64,000 nucleotides of DNA from assembly GCF_049331405.1 (NCBI RefSeq), contig NZ_CP186274.1:5456001-5520000 (forward strand), in the 5' to 3' direction. The first letter of the stretch is position 1. Every line of letters starts with the position of its first letter. The notes beneath the pieces were generated by a model, which worked only from the letters and a program-made list of their open reading frames with translations, was not told where the DNA came from and ran no database searches. Below, in pieces: positions 1-8,959 of the stretch. This stretch comes from PoT sp049331405 (GTDB lineage Bacteria; Planctomycetota; Planctomycetia; Isosphaerales; Isosphaeraceae). A program made the translations under genes and the position numbers.

Positions 1-197
1 GCCAGGAGGCCGACCTCGACGCTCAGGCGCAGGACCTCCAGGCCGTTGTCGATCGACAGGAAGTTAGTGCCGATGACGGAGAAGATCGCGATCTCGGCGG
101 CGAGGAGTAGGAGTAAGATCCGCTGCGCGGGCTCGAGCCATCGGGTACGGCCGGAGCCTGAGTCGGGAGCGGTTGCGGCCACGGTCGACATCGTCAT
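1..197 (-). CDS. Sugar ABC transporter permease, second subunit (5' part only)
   Basis: The first 65 or so residues of a membrane permease read leftward from an ATG at 197 and leave the window at position 1. After a short polar N-terminus comes a hydrophobic stretch rich in Leu and Ala, then a segment like the start of RbsC/RhaQ-type permeases (GTNFLSIDN). Its ATG overlaps the stop of the upstream permease as ATGA, so the two are translationally coupled. From context it should be the second half of a rhamnose-type permease pair (RhaP/RhaQ). The family call is firm from context, but substrate and full length cannot be checked. Confidence 0.75.
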   Translation of the reverse strand, partial: MTMSTVAATAPDSGSGRTRWLEPAQRILLLLLAAEIAIFSVIGTNFLSIDNGLEVLRLSVEVGLL

Positions 198-1129
198 TTC
201 CCCTCGCGGCCGAGTGCGTCGGAGGCCACGGCCAGCAGGATGATCGTCCCCTGGATGGCCTTCTCCCACTGGGGCTGAGTACCCAGGAACACCAGCGCCG
301 GCCCGATCGAGCCGAGCAAGGCGACGCCGACCAGGGTGCCGAAGAGTGTCCCACGACCGCCCGAGATCGCGGTCCCTCCGACCACGACGGCGGCGATCAC
401 CTGCATCTCGAGCCCCGCCCCCGAATTCGGGTCGACGTCGGCGAACCGGACGGCATTCAGAAGGGCCCCCAGGCCCGCGAGGGCTCCCATCGACACGAAG
501 GTCAGGAAGACCACCCGCCTGGGCCGGATCCCGACCAACCGCGCGGCCTCGGGATCGGACCCGGTGGCGTAGACCGACCGCCCGGCCGCGAGGTTGCGGA
601 GGCTCCAGAGGAAGACCAGGAAGACGACCGCCGCGACGGCGACCACGATCCACTGCCCCTCCCCCTGCCCGGCCCCGAACCACTGGAAGTTCGCCGGGAT
701 GTCGCGCACGAACGAGCCCTCGCGGACGTAGCGGAGCGACTCGCGCAAAATCACGAGCGTCGCCAATGTCACCACAATTGAGGGTAAGCCGAGCCCGGCG
801 ACAAGGGCGCCGTTGATGGCTCCCAGGCCACCTCCGACTAGGAGAGTGCCGACGCCGACGAGCGGGATCGGCATGCCGGTCTTGGCCAGCAGGCCGGCGA
901 CGACCCCGCAGATGCTGAACTGGGAGCCGACCGAAAGGTCGATCTGGCGGCAGAGGATGATCAGGGTCATGCCGATCGCCGCGACCAGCACCGACGAGTT
1001 GCCGACGACGAACGAGCGGAGCTGCTCGGGCTTGTAGAACCTCGGGGCGGCCATCGCCAGGATCAGGAGGAAGATGGCGTAGGCCAGGGCGACGGAGAGC
1101 TCTCGGCGATACTTGGCGACCGCGTTCAT
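194..1129 (-). CDS. rhaP: Rhamnose-type sugar ABC transporter permease
   Basis: A 311-residue polytopic inner-membrane protein of the RbsC/LsrC/RhaP permease family, about the usual length. Hydrophobic segments alternate through its length. The family segments for entry into the membrane domain (LIILCRQIDLSVGSQ) and the cytoplasmic coupling loop near AVVVGGTAISGGRGTLFG are readable. The start lies inside the end of the ATPase gene (4-nt overlap) and the stop overlaps the next permease start, so this is one translationally coupled operon. Linkage to rhamnose isomerase makes L-rhamnose the likely substrate; that is inference from neighbours. Confidence 0.85.
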   Translation of the reverse strand: MNAVAKYRRELSVALAYAIFLLILAMAAPRFYKPEQLRSFVVGNSSVLVAAIGMTLIILCRQIDLSVGSQFSICGVVAGLLAKTGMPIPLVGVGTLLVGGGLGAINGALVAGLGLPSIVVTLATLVILRESLRYVREGSFVRDIPANFQWFGAGQGEGQWIVVAVAAVVFLVFLWSLRNLAAGRSVYATGSDPEAARLVGIRPRRVVFLTFVSMGALAGLGALLNAVRFADVDPNSGAGLEMQVIAAVVVGGTAISGGRGTLFGTLVGVALLGSIGPALVFLGTQPQWEKAIQGTIILLAVASDALGREGK

Positions 1130-2637
1130 GCCGGCACCCCGCTCGCGGCTCGATGCCCCAGGGCGAGCTCGAGGATCGCCTCCTGCGTGGCCCCTTCGCG
1201 GTCGAGCGTGCCGGCCACGGTGCCGGCGTGCATCACGACGATGCGGTCGCTCATGCCGAGGATCTCGGGGAGTTCCGAGGATATCATGATAATCGCCAGA
1301 CCTCGGGCGGCGAGGTCCCCCATGAGTCGATGGATCTCGGCCTTGGCCCCGACGTCGACCCCCTGGGTCGGCTCGTCGAGGATCAATACGATCGGGTTCG
1401 CGGCCAGCCAGCGCGCCAGGGCGACCTTCTGCTGGTTCCCCCCCGAGAGGTTGCCGACCGGCGTCTCGATCGAGGCCGTCTTAACCCCGAGCCGTCGCAC
1501 GAACTCGGCGGCCACCTTGCGCTCGCCGCGGAAGTCGAGCAGCCCCGCTTTGGAGACCGCCGCCAGCGTCGCCAGGGTCGTGTTTTGCGCGACCGACATG
1601 TCGAGGATGACGCCGTGGTGCCGGCGATCCTCGGGGACGTACGCGATGCCCAGCTCGACAGCCTTCGCGGGGGAGTCGATCGTCACGGCCTCCCCCTTGA
1701 GCCGGATCTCGCCGGCATCGGCCGGGGTGAGGCCGAAGAGGACCCGCGAGACCTCGGTGCGCCCCGCGCCGACGAGCCCGGCCAGGCCCAGGATCTCGCC
1801 GGCCCTGACCTCCAGGTCGACCCCACCGACTCCCGAAACCCGGCAGCCGAGCCCCCGCACCTCGAGCACCACATCCCCGCGCTCGACCTCGACCTTGGGG
1901 AAGACGGCCGAGAGCTCGCGACCGACCATCATCCGGATCAGGTCGCCTCGGCTCACCTCGTTCATCGCCCTCGTGCCGACGAGGGCCCCGTCGCGGAGCG
2001 CCGTGACGCGATCGGCCACGCGGGGGAGTTCCTCGAGCCGGTGCGAGATGTAGATGATCCCCACCCCCTGCGCCTTGAGCTCTCGGATGACCCGGAAGAG
2101 GTTGTCGACCTCCTGGTCGCCGAGCGAGGCCGTGGGCTCGTCCATGATCAGGATCCTGGCGTCGCCCCCGAGCGACCTGGCGATCTCGACGAGCTGCTGC
2201 TCGGGCATCGTCAGGCGGCGGACCTCGGTCTCGGGGTCGATCCTGGCCCCGATCCTGGCCAGCAGGCGTTCGGCCATCGCCCTGCGCCAGCCCCAGCGGA
2301 CCCGCCGCCAGGGGCCTGCCGGTTCCAACCCCAATGCGATGTTCTCTGCGACCGTGAGGTCAGGGAAAAGGGCCGGCTGCTGATAGATGGCGGCGACGCC
2401 GAGGGCCCGCGAGCGGACCGGGTCGTTGTCGAAGACGGGATCGCCCAGGATCTCGATCGTCCCCTGGTCGGGGGCATGTGCCCCGGTGATGACCTTGATG
2501 AGGGTCGACTTGCCCGCCCCGTTCTCACCGACCAGGGCGTGGACCTCCCCTTCCTCGAGTTCGAACGAGACCCCGCGGAGCGCCTGCACCCCGGCAAACG
2601 CCTTGGTGATCCCGTCCAGCCTGAGAAGCGTCGGCAC
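1126..2637 (-). CDS. rhaT: Rhamnose-type sugar ABC transporter ATP-binding protein
   Basis: A 503-residue protein with two fused nucleotide-binding domains, as in RbsA/MglA/RhaT. Domain 1 has Walker A GENGAGKST and Walker B ILIMDEP. Domain 2 has the degenerate Walker A GLVGAGRTE usual in this family, a signature LSGGNQQKVALARWL and Walker B LILDEPTQGVD. I chose the GTG at 2637 because AGGAGG lies about 7 nt upstream; an ATG 23 codons earlier would add a low-complexity, non-homologous extension. It sits between rhaA and the permeases and would energise L-rhamnose import. The gene symbol follows the rhizobial rhamnose transporter, not E. coli RhaT. Confidence 0.85.
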   Translation of the reverse strand: MPTLLRLDGITKAFAGVQALRGVSFELEEGEVHALVGENGAGKSTLIKVITGAHAPDQGTIEILGDPVFDNDPVRSRALGVAAIYQQPALFPDLTVAENIALGLEPAGPWRRVRWGWRRAMAERLLARIGARIDPETEVRRLTMPEQQLVEIARSLGGDARILIMDEPTASLGDQEVDNLFRVIRELKAQGVGIIYISHRLEELPRVADRVTALRDGALVGTRAMNEVSRGDLIRMMVGRELSAVFPKVEVERGDVVLEVRGLGCRVSGVGGVDLEVRAGEILGLAGLVGAGRTEVSRVLFGLTPADAGEIRLKGEAVTIDSPAKAVELGIAYVPEDRRHHGVILDMSVAQNTTLATLAAVSKAGLLDFRGERKVAAEFVRRLGVKTASIETPVGNLSGGNQQKVALARWLAANPIVLILDEPTQGVDVGAKAEIHRLMGDLAARGLAIIMISSELPEILGMSDRIVVMHAGTVAGTLDREGATQEAILELALGHRAASGVPA

Positions 2638-2777
2638 CGGCGATCCTCCTCGAAACGAGGCCCGCCTGCATGCGGGCCTGCCCACCTCATCGCATCTGCA
2701 ATTCAATCTTATATCAAAAAGAAACGGCGACGAACGGGGTACCCGCGTCGCGATGTTCCGCCCCTTGCGTATCGGGA

Positions 2778-4049
2778 TCAGCCCCGGCCCGAGAGCACGT
2801 CGCGTTCGTAGGCCCGCACATCCTCGAGCCAGTCGCGGCCGACGGGGACGCCTTGCTTCAGGCAGTGGTAATCCCAGACGGCGGCGAAGGGCATGCCCTT
2901 CAGCTCCTCGAGCAGCGCAAGCCTGCCGGTGAAGTCGCCGGCGTTCTCCAGGTCGCGGAGGAGCGAGGTCGGCTCCAGCAGGGCGATGAGGAAGGCCCGC
3001 AGGGCGTTCCTGCTGCCGATGGCCCAGGCGGCGACCCGGTTGATGCTGGCGTCGAAGAAGTCGAGCCCGACGTGGACCCGGTTCAGATACCCGCCGCGGA
3101 CGACCTCCTGCGCGATCGCCACGAGTTCCTCGCCCAGCGTGACGACGTGGTCGCTATCCCAGCGCACCCCTCGGCTGACGTGCAGCAGGATCTCATCGAC
3201 CCAGTTCAAGACGGACGAGATCTTGTCGGAGACGACCTCGGTCGGGTGGAAGTGCCCCGAGTCGAGGCAGAGCACGGTCTTCCTCGCCATCGCGTAGCCG
3301 AGGTAGAACTCGTGCGAGCCGACGACGTACGACTCGGATCCGAGCCCGAAGAGCTTGCACTCGACCGCGTCGAGGCCGAACCTCGGGTCGATCGGCTCGG
3401 CGAAGATCGTATCGAGCGAGCGCGTCAGGCGCTCGCGAGGCCCCTTGCGGTCGATCGGCGTATCCTTGGAACCGTCGGGGATCCAGACATTGGTGATGCA
3501 GGGAGTGTCAAGGGCCTCGCCGATGGCCGCGCCAATCTTGCGACAGGCGATGCCATGTTCGATCCAGTAAGTCCGGATGGCATCGTCGGGAGACGAGAGC
3601 GTCAGGCCGTCGGCCGCCTTGGGGTGGGCGAAGAAGGTGGGGTTGAAGTCGATCCCCATCTTCTTGCGGGCCGCCCAGTCGATCCAGCCCTGGAAGTGCT
3701 TCGGCTCCAGCTCGTTGCGCTCGACGCGGGAGCCGCCTGTCTCGGCGTAGCTCGCGTGGAGGTTGAGACGATGCGTCCCGGGGATCAGGGAGAAGGCCTT
3801 GTCGAGGTCCGCCCGCAGCTCGTCGGGGGTCCTCGCCTTGCCCGGGTAGTTGCCCGTGACGGCGAGCCCGCCGCCGAGTTCGGCCCCCAGGCTCTCGAAC
3901 CCGGTGACGTCGTCCCCCTGCCAGCAGTGCAGCGAGATCGCGACCTCCGAGAGCCGAGAGAGCGCCTGGTCGACTTCCACCCCCCACTCCGCGTAGCGCT
4001 CCTTCGCCAGCGCATACGCCTGCTCAACCCGCCGGTCCTCGATTGCCAT
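2778..4049 (-). CDS. rhaA: L-rhamnose isomerase
   Basis: A 423-residue TIM-barrel aldose-ketose isomerase converting L-rhamnose to L-rhamnulose in the cytoplasm. E. coli RhaA is about 419 residues. Recognisable RhaA segments include SLHCWQGDDV near the N-terminus, the LNLHASYAE strand, the metal-site region LCLDSGHFHPTE, and the VRWDSDHVV and VHVGLDFFDAS strands. It is the first gene of the leftward operon with the ABC transporter, 140 nt upstream of the ATPase start, so import and the first catabolic step are co-expressed. No kinase or aldolase lies in the window; they may be farther left. Confidence 0.93.
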   Translation of the reverse strand: MAIEDRRVEQAYALAKERYAEWGVEVDQALSRLSEVAISLHCWQGDDVTGFESLGAELGGGLAVTGNYPGKARTPDELRADLDKAFSLIPGTHRLNLHASYAETGGSRVERNELEPKHFQGWIDWAARKKMGIDFNPTFFAHPKAADGLTLSSPDDAIRTYWIEHGIACRKIGAAIGEALDTPCITNVWIPDGSKDTPIDRKGPRERLTRSLDTIFAEPIDPRFGLDAVECKLFGLGSESYVVGSHEFYLGYAMARKTVLCLDSGHFHPTEVVSDKISSVLNWVDEILLHVSRGVRWDSDHVVTLGEELVAIAQEVVRGGYLNRVHVGLDFFDASINRVAAWAIGSRNALRAFLIALLEPTSLLRDLENAGDFTGRLALLEELKGMPFAAVWDYHCLKQGVPVGRDWLEDVRAYERDVLSGRG

Positions 4050-4444
4050 GTGCCTTTGCTCTTCGCCTCGGGCTATCGTGTGGGAGCTTCGCCGACCCTT
4101 CCCGCCGAAAACGCATCATCCCCATCGTGCGCCGACCATGTGACGCAGCACTTCCCCATTGCAGAGGGAAGCGTGCGGTCGCTGACGGCGAGACCGATTC
4201 AATGCGTTTCCGTGGAACCCAGGACCCCACTTTAAAACATCAAACGCGCCGAGACGAGACCTTAGTCCAGCCTTGTTCAATAATTAGAGAATCTGCATTG
4301 GACCTAAATGAAGCTCCGCTTTACCTCCCACGATCCGCCCCGCGGCTCCCGAACGAGCCGGACCCGGGCCCGCCCCTGCTTCCTTTGAGCGAGGGCCGAC
4401 CCGGGTCCTTTCGACGAATCGTTTCGTGTCGAAGAAGAGGGAGC
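4050..4444. other. Intergenic region upstream of rhaA
   Basis: Contains no credible gene. It should carry the leftward promoter of the rhamnose operon and the 3' end of the nucleoside hydrolase transcript. The only clear structure is an imperfect inverted repeat with 9-bp arms (GGACCCGGG at 4360-4368, CCCGGGTCC at 4400-4408) and no U-tract on either side. AT-rich sequence at about 4230-4320 is the likeliest promoter site, but I could not assign -35/-10 boxes with confidence. Confidence 0.4.
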
Positions 4445-5491
4445 TTACTTCGCCGGGTGCTCGGCCTTATCCGGGGGCTGGCTGGAGAGTTGCACCAGGG
4501 CCTCGATGACACGGGGGGCCTGCTCGGGCCGGAGGACGAGGTAGCGATCGCGCCCTTTGGCCGCGGGCGTGAACTTGCTGTAGCCGTCGGCCTCGACGAG
4601 GACGTTGCCGGGCTCGGAGAGGTCGAAATAGCCGCGGTCGGGATAGACGGCGTAAAGCACGCTGGTCAGGTCCCAGGTCGGCCGGTTGTGGGGCGGCGGG
4701 ATGTAGAGGATGTACGCCTCGGAGAGCGGGTGGTGGGCGACGTAGGCGTAATCACGCTCGATGCTCACCGCCGGATAAGGCAGGGCGATCCCGATCTCGA
4801 AGCCGCTCCAGACCATCGGGGTCGGCCAACGCTCGGAGAGCTTGCGGCCGCTCGGGATGTCCTTGAAGACGTTGTACTCGATGTAGTGCGGGTTCCCGTC
4901 GATGGCCCGGAAGGCGCCGGCCATCAGGGAGAGTTTATTCACCTTGCGCTTGACGAGTTCCAAGCCGCCGAGCGGGGAGATGTCATCCGGGGGCGAATCG
5001 AGCAGGTTCACCAGGTTCGTCGAGAACCCGACCTGGGCGATCACCACCGAGCCATCGGCCTCGGCCGCGAGCGCCTTGCGGAGCACGGCCACGGCGCCCA
5101 GCGCGTCCTTGCCCGACTTCAGCTTGCGGGGATAGCGGAGCTGCCCGCCGTCCTTCGCGTCGACCAGGCTGAGGTACTTCCCCTCCTCCTTCACGCCCCC
5201 CTGCCCCACGACGCCGATCGGGACATTCCCACGGCCATAGAACGTGTTCACGAGGTCGACGAACGGCGCCACCTTCTCGTTGTCGACGGTCACGGTGACG
5301 GCCAGGAGCCGGCAGGCCCCGCGCGACTCCATCGAGTGGATCATCCCCAGCGCGAGCACGTCATCGCAATCTCCACAGATATCCGTGTCGAAGATCAATG
5401 GTACGGGCGCCGCCGCGAAGGCCGCCCCGCCGGTCGGGCCGATCAGCGCGATGGCCGACGCAATCGTCAGTATTGGGATCAGGGAGCGCAA
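4445..5491 (-). CDS. Exported inosine/uridine-preferring nucleoside hydrolase family protein
   Basis: 348 residues. A signal peptide (hydrophobic residues 5-27, cleavage near AFAAAP) is followed by a nucleoside hydrolase domain. The Ca2+-binding/catalytic start motif reads DTDICGDCDD, with the spacing of the DTDxGNDVDD subfamily but with Cys in two variable positions. The family hydrolyses the N-glycosidic bond of nucleosides; this copy should act in the periplasm as a scavenger. It is separated from rhaA by nearly 400 nt, so co-regulation is not implied. Substrate is unknown. Confidence 0.82.
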   Translation of the reverse strand: MRSLIPILTIASAIALIGPTGGAAFAAAPVPLIFDTDICGDCDDVLALGMIHSMESRGACRLLAVTVTVDNEKVAPFVDLVNTFYGRGNVPIGVVGQGGVKEEGKYLSLVDAKDGGQLRYPRKLKSGKDALGAVAVLRKALAAEADGSVVIAQVGFSTNLVNLLDSPPDDISPLGGLELVKRKVNKLSLMAGAFRAIDGNPHYIEYNVFKDIPSGRKLSERWPTPMVWSGFEIGIALPYPAVSIERDYAYVAHHPLSEAYILYIPPPHNRPTWDLTSVLYAVYPDRGYFDLSEPGNVLVEADGYSKFTPAAKGRDRYLVLRPEQAPRVIEALVQLSSQPPDKAEHPAK

Positions 5492-5690
5492 AGGGGCACC
5501 TCATGGTCGTGCGTCGTTCATATCGATGCGGATACCCATGACGCCTCGTCGACGTATCCTTCGTCGAGGACTCGGGAGTGCCACGTCAGGGCCGTTCGGA
5601 GGCGGGGCGGGATTCAGGATGCGCGGAATCCTCGCGACTTGCAAGACGCTCGATCCGGGCATGAGCCCCTTACGGAAAACGCAGCCAATA

Positions 5691-5707
5691 TCAACATTAC
5701 ATGTTGA
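5691..5707. promoter_or_regulatory. AT-rich palindrome upstream of the nucleoside hydrolase gene
   Basis: TCAACAT-TAC-ATGTTGA is a perfect 7-bp inverted repeat inside an unusually AT-rich patch (about 5685-5725) of an otherwise GC-rich region. It lies roughly 200 nt upstream of the nucleoside hydrolase start and just past the end of the TPR gene. It could be a regulator-binding site or a weak hairpin at the end of the TPR transcript; nothing else distinguishes these. Confidence 0.3.
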
Positions 5708-5737
5708 TAAACGTAATATTGATTCTCGAGGAGCTCA

Positions 5738-7705
5738 TTAGCGCTCGAGCCTGGCCAGAGCTTCGCGGGCGAGGTCGAGGGCCACGGGGCTGCCGCTGCC
5801 ATGCTCGACGACCTGGCGCAAGGCGGCGATCGAGGTGGATTTGTCGTTGGAGTCGATGCGGTCGAGAGTGAGGAAGGCGCGGGCCTCGGAGTCCTGCCCG
5901 GGGTTCAGCTTGGCTTCGAGCAGGCGTTCGAGGGGCGTGGCGTTGCGGAGGGCGTGGAGGATGGGGACAGGCCAGGCGGTCGAGGGGGTGTTGGCGATCC
6001 CCTCATCGAGGAAGGCCAACGCGGCCTGGTCGCGGTGGGCCCGGCGAGATGCCAGGGCTCCGAGGATCGCCATGTAGGGGGCGGACTTGTCGTGGCCTCG
6101 GCGGAGGTCAAGGTAGGCGCGGGCATCCTCGTCACCGCCATCGCGATCGGCGATCAGGCGGGTCCATCCTCGCAAGGCGTGTGCGTCGGCATCCCGAGGC
6201 TGCAATTCGAGTGATTTGTCGAGGTCGGCGAGGGCCCCTGACCAATCGCGTCGCATGCGACGGGAGTTGCCCATATCGCGATAGAGGGTAGCGGACTCGT
6301 TGGGACCGACGAGCGGCAAGGCTTTGCTATAGGCCTCAATCGCCGGTTCGTGTCGGCCAAGGGCGTCGAGCGCATGCCCGAGGCCGATCAGGGGTGAAGG
6401 AGCTTTGGGAGCAAGTTGCGCGGCCGTCTCGTAATCGGGAACGGCGTCGCCCGGGCGGCCATGCCTCGCAAGAGCCTCAGCCCGGCCGACTCGCGGGATT
6501 GCATTTTCGGGATTAAGGCGGATAGCCTCTCCGAAGTCCCGGATGGCGTCGTCGAGCTGGCCGAGGTCGGCCCGCGCGAGGCCCCGATCGGTCCAGGCTC
6601 CGACATGGCCGGGATCGAGGCGGATCGCCTCGTCGAAGGAGAGGATGGCCAGGTCGTTGGCCCCGAGCAGTCGCTGGGCAACACCCTGGTTCACGTAGGC
6701 CGAGGCCCTCGAGGGATCGAGCCGGATCGACTCGGCCAGGAACTCGAGGGCCGGTCCGGGCTTGCCCATGCGGACGAGGACGCCCCCCTTGTCCTTCAGG
6801 GTGCCGGCGTCCTTCGGGTCGACTCGCAAGATCGCGTCGAGGTCTTCGAGGGCCCGAGCGCCCTGGCCGTTCGCCGAGAGCAAGGACGCCCGCAGGCGTC
6901 GGGCTCGGGTGGAGCCGGGGTCGAGGGCAATGGCGAGGTCGAAGTCGGAGAGCGCCCGGTCTGTCTCCCCGATCCGGGAGAAGGCTTCGCCCCGGCTTGC
7001 GAAGGCCCGCGAATGGTTCGGGGCGAGCTGGATCGCCTGGTTGAAGCAGGCGAGGGCCTCGTCGACCTGCCCGAGTGAGAGAAGTGCATCCCCGCGCCCG
7101 GCAAGGGTGTTGGTGTCATTGGGGTTCAGGCGCAGGGATGCGTTGTATTGTTCGACCGCTTCGGCATCGCGCCTTGAGCGATGATAGACCTGGCCGAGCC
7201 CCGAGTAGGCGAGGGCTCGCTGGGTCCCCTTCGGATCCCAGTTGAGCGGCTCGGTGATCGTCGGCACGTTCCAGGAGCTGTCGTAGTAGGCCGACGAGGC
7301 CGGGTCGAACGTGTAGCTCGGCGAGTTGTAAAGCTGGAGTGCGTAGTTGAAGTCATTGGCGGCCGCGTCGAGCTGCCCCAGCATGATGCACGCGATCCCG
7401 CGGTCGATGTAGGCGGGAGCGAAGAACCGGTTGAACCGGATCACGCTGTTGTAGTCGGCCAGGGCGAGGTCGGCCCGATTCAGCTTGAGGTAGCTATTCC
7501 CTCGCTTGATGTGCCCCTCGATGTCGCGATGTTTCCGCTCCAGCGAGACGTTGAAATAAGAGATCGCCTCCTGATATCGCCCGGCCTCGTAGAGGCGAAC
7601 CCCCTCGGCATGATAGTCGTTGGGCCGCTGGGCGAGCGCGGGGGTCGCGGCGACGCCGATCGTCACGACCGCACTCACGCAACGGGCGAACGGGCGTGTC
7701 TCCAT
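5738..7705 (-). CDS. Exported TPR protein
   Basis: 655 residues. A short signal peptide ends near ATPALAQ (about residue 25). The rest is an almost uninterrupted series of at least a dozen tetratricopeptide repeats, each about 34 residues with the W/L-G-Y-A-F-A-P pattern (e.g. AYSGLGQVYHRSRRDAEAVEQYNASLRLNP). TPR arrays mediate protein-protein contacts; no enzymatic domain is visible. It is divergently transcribed from the sigma factor at 8065, a frequent planctomycete arrangement, but no functional link is shown. Partners unknown. Confidence 0.8.
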   Translation of the reverse strand: METRPFARCVSAVVTIGVAATPALAQRPNDYHAEGVRLYEAGRYQEAISYFNVSLERKHRDIEGHIKRGNSYLKLNRADLALADYNSVIRFNRFFAPAYIDRGIACIMLGQLDAAANDFNYALQLYNSPSYTFDPASSAYYDSSWNVPTITEPLNWDPKGTQRALAYSGLGQVYHRSRRDAEAVEQYNASLRLNPNDTNTLAGRGDALLSLGQVDEALACFNQAIQLAPNHSRAFASRGEAFSRIGETDRALSDFDLAIALDPGSTRARRLRASLLSANGQGARALEDLDAILRVDPKDAGTLKDKGGVLVRMGKPGPALEFLAESIRLDPSRASAYVNQGVAQRLLGANDLAILSFDEAIRLDPGHVGAWTDRGLARADLGQLDDAIRDFGEAIRLNPENAIPRVGRAEALARHGRPGDAVPDYETAAQLAPKAPSPLIGLGHALDALGRHEPAIEAYSKALPLVGPNESATLYRDMGNSRRMRRDWSGALADLDKSLELQPRDADAHALRGWTRLIADRDGGDEDARAYLDLRRGHDKSAPYMAILGALASRRAHRDQAALAFLDEGIANTPSTAWPVPILHALRNATPLERLLEAKLNPGQDSEARAFLTLDRIDSNDKSTSIAALRQVVEHGSGSPVALDLAREALARLER

Positions 7706-8064
7706 AAATTCGAGCTCTCAGGGCGGGAGCGGTGCTTGAATCGTCTGGCCATCTCACCTCGGCAAGAGAGGTTTTCGGACGGCACGAGGCCCCGAGTCGA
7801 CCGAATGCGGCGCCCCTTCGAGGCGGACTTGAGGGATCGCCGGCGCCGTCTCGTTCGCGGGTTCGACGCGGTCGTGCCTCGGGTTAGGGTCGCGAGCGAG
7901 GCGCGGATTGTCTCGGCCCCAGACACGCATCCAACAACTTAGGAATTGGACTCCGATAGGAATTCTCCGTGCAAGCCTCGAGGGGCCCGATCTAGAATGG
8001 TTTGGAGGCGTCGCTTGCCTGCCTTGCGCGGCTGGATGCGCAGGACCGGCCCTTTGCGAAGGGG
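7706..8064. other. Divergent promoter region
   Basis: About 360 nt between the leftward TPR gene and the rightward sigma factor. No open frame here looks like a protein and I see no strong hairpin. It must contain promoters for both directions, but no convincing -35/-10 pair stood out. Confidence 0.4.
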
Positions 8065-8811
8065 ATGCCGTTGCCGACAGAACCTCCCGAACGAACATCA
8101 CCGGCGCACTTCCCGACCACGCGCTGGAGTCGGGTGGTCGCGGCGGGCGACATGGCCGGCTCCCGGGCCGACGAGGCGGTGGCCGGAATTTGCACGGCCT
8201 ATTGGTATCCCCTCTATGCCTACATCAGGCGGAAGGGGCACGGGCCCGAGCAGGCGAAGGATCTGACGCAGGACTTCTTCGCCTACATCCTGGAGCGCGA
8301 CCTCTTCGCCAAGGCCGACCGCAACCGCGGCCGGTTCCGATCCTTTTTGAGGGGGGTCTGCGGGCACTACCTCGCCGACCATCGCGATCGGGAGCAGGCG
8401 CAGAAGCGTGGTGGAGGCCGGCCCCCGCTCTCCATCGACGCCGGCGACGCCGAGGGGCGATACGCCCACGACCTCGCCCATGAACTGACCCCCGAACGGA
8501 TCTTCGACCGGAGCTGGGCCCTGACCCTGTTGAGCCGCGTCCTCGACCAACTGCACCGCGAATACGACGACGCCGGGCGCTCGGCGACGTTCGAGGAGCT
8601 CCGGGTGGTCCTGACCCGAGGCCCGCAGTCGGTCCCCTACGAGACGATCGCCGCGAGGCTCGGTTCCAGCGAGGGGGCCGTCCGCGTGGCCGTGCATCGG
8701 CTCCGCAGGCGCTACGGGATGCTCCTCCGGCAGGAGATCGCCGCGACGGTTGACCACCCCGATGAGGTCGACGACGAGATCCGGGCCCTCTTCGCAGCAC
8801 TCGAGGCCTGA
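8065..8811 (+). CDS. ECF-type RNA polymerase sigma factor
   Basis: 248 residues. An N-terminal region-2-like helix set (TRWSRVVAAG ... YWYPLYAYIRRKGH ... EQAKDLTQDFFAYIL) is followed by a sigma-4-like HTH near the C-terminus (YETIAARLGSSEGAVRVAVHRLRRRYG). It belongs to the planctomycete group of extracytoplasmic-function sigma factors that occur beside Ser/Thr kinases. I took the first ATG, which has GAAGGGG just before it; an upstream TTG at 8002 is possible. The kinase follows after 148 nt, suggesting kinase-dependent control of sigma activity. That link is known for the family, not seen here. Confidence 0.85.
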   Translation: MPLPTEPPERTSPAHFPTTRWSRVVAAGDMAGSRADEAVAGICTAYWYPLYAYIRRKGHGPEQAKDLTQDFFAYILERDLFAKADRNRGRFRSFLRGVCGHYLADHRDREQAQKRGGGRPPLSIDAGDAEGRYAHDLAHELTPERIFDRSWALTLLSRVLDQLHREYDDAGRSATFEELRVVLTRGPQSVPYETIAARLGSSEGAVRVAVHRLRRRYGMLLRQEIAATVDHPDEVDDEIRALFAALEA

Positions 8812-8887
8812 GCGATTCGAAGGTCGCGGGTGTAACCTCCCGGCTGGTATTCCCAACCTCAGTAATAATGATGCTGTGTGTTGCGCA

Positions 8888-8923
8888 AGGGCTGAAACGA
8901 GGACGCCACGGCGTCCTCCAGCC
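8888..8923. repeat. Strong hairpin between sigma factor and kinase
   Basis: GAGGACGCCACGGCGTCCTC at 8899-8918 is a perfect palindrome with a 9-bp stem and 2-nt loop. Outer bases GGGCTG/CAGCCC extend the stem across a 4-nt bulge to about 8888-8923. There is no U-tract, so it is not a typical intrinsic terminator. It may stabilise or partially attenuate the sigma-kinase transcript, or be a dispersed palindromic element. Confidence 0.55.
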
Positions 8924-8959
8924 CTCGAGTGAAGCAAGGCCGGTTCGACGGGGTGAGCG

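Noticed and set aside
1153..2811. Long plus-strand frame across the rhamnose ABC ATPase
   Set aside because: Shadow of the leftward ATPase, which has Walker and signature motifs.
4360..4408. GGACCCGGG/CCCGGGTCC inverted repeat as terminator
   Set aside because: 31-nt loop and no U-tract on either strand.
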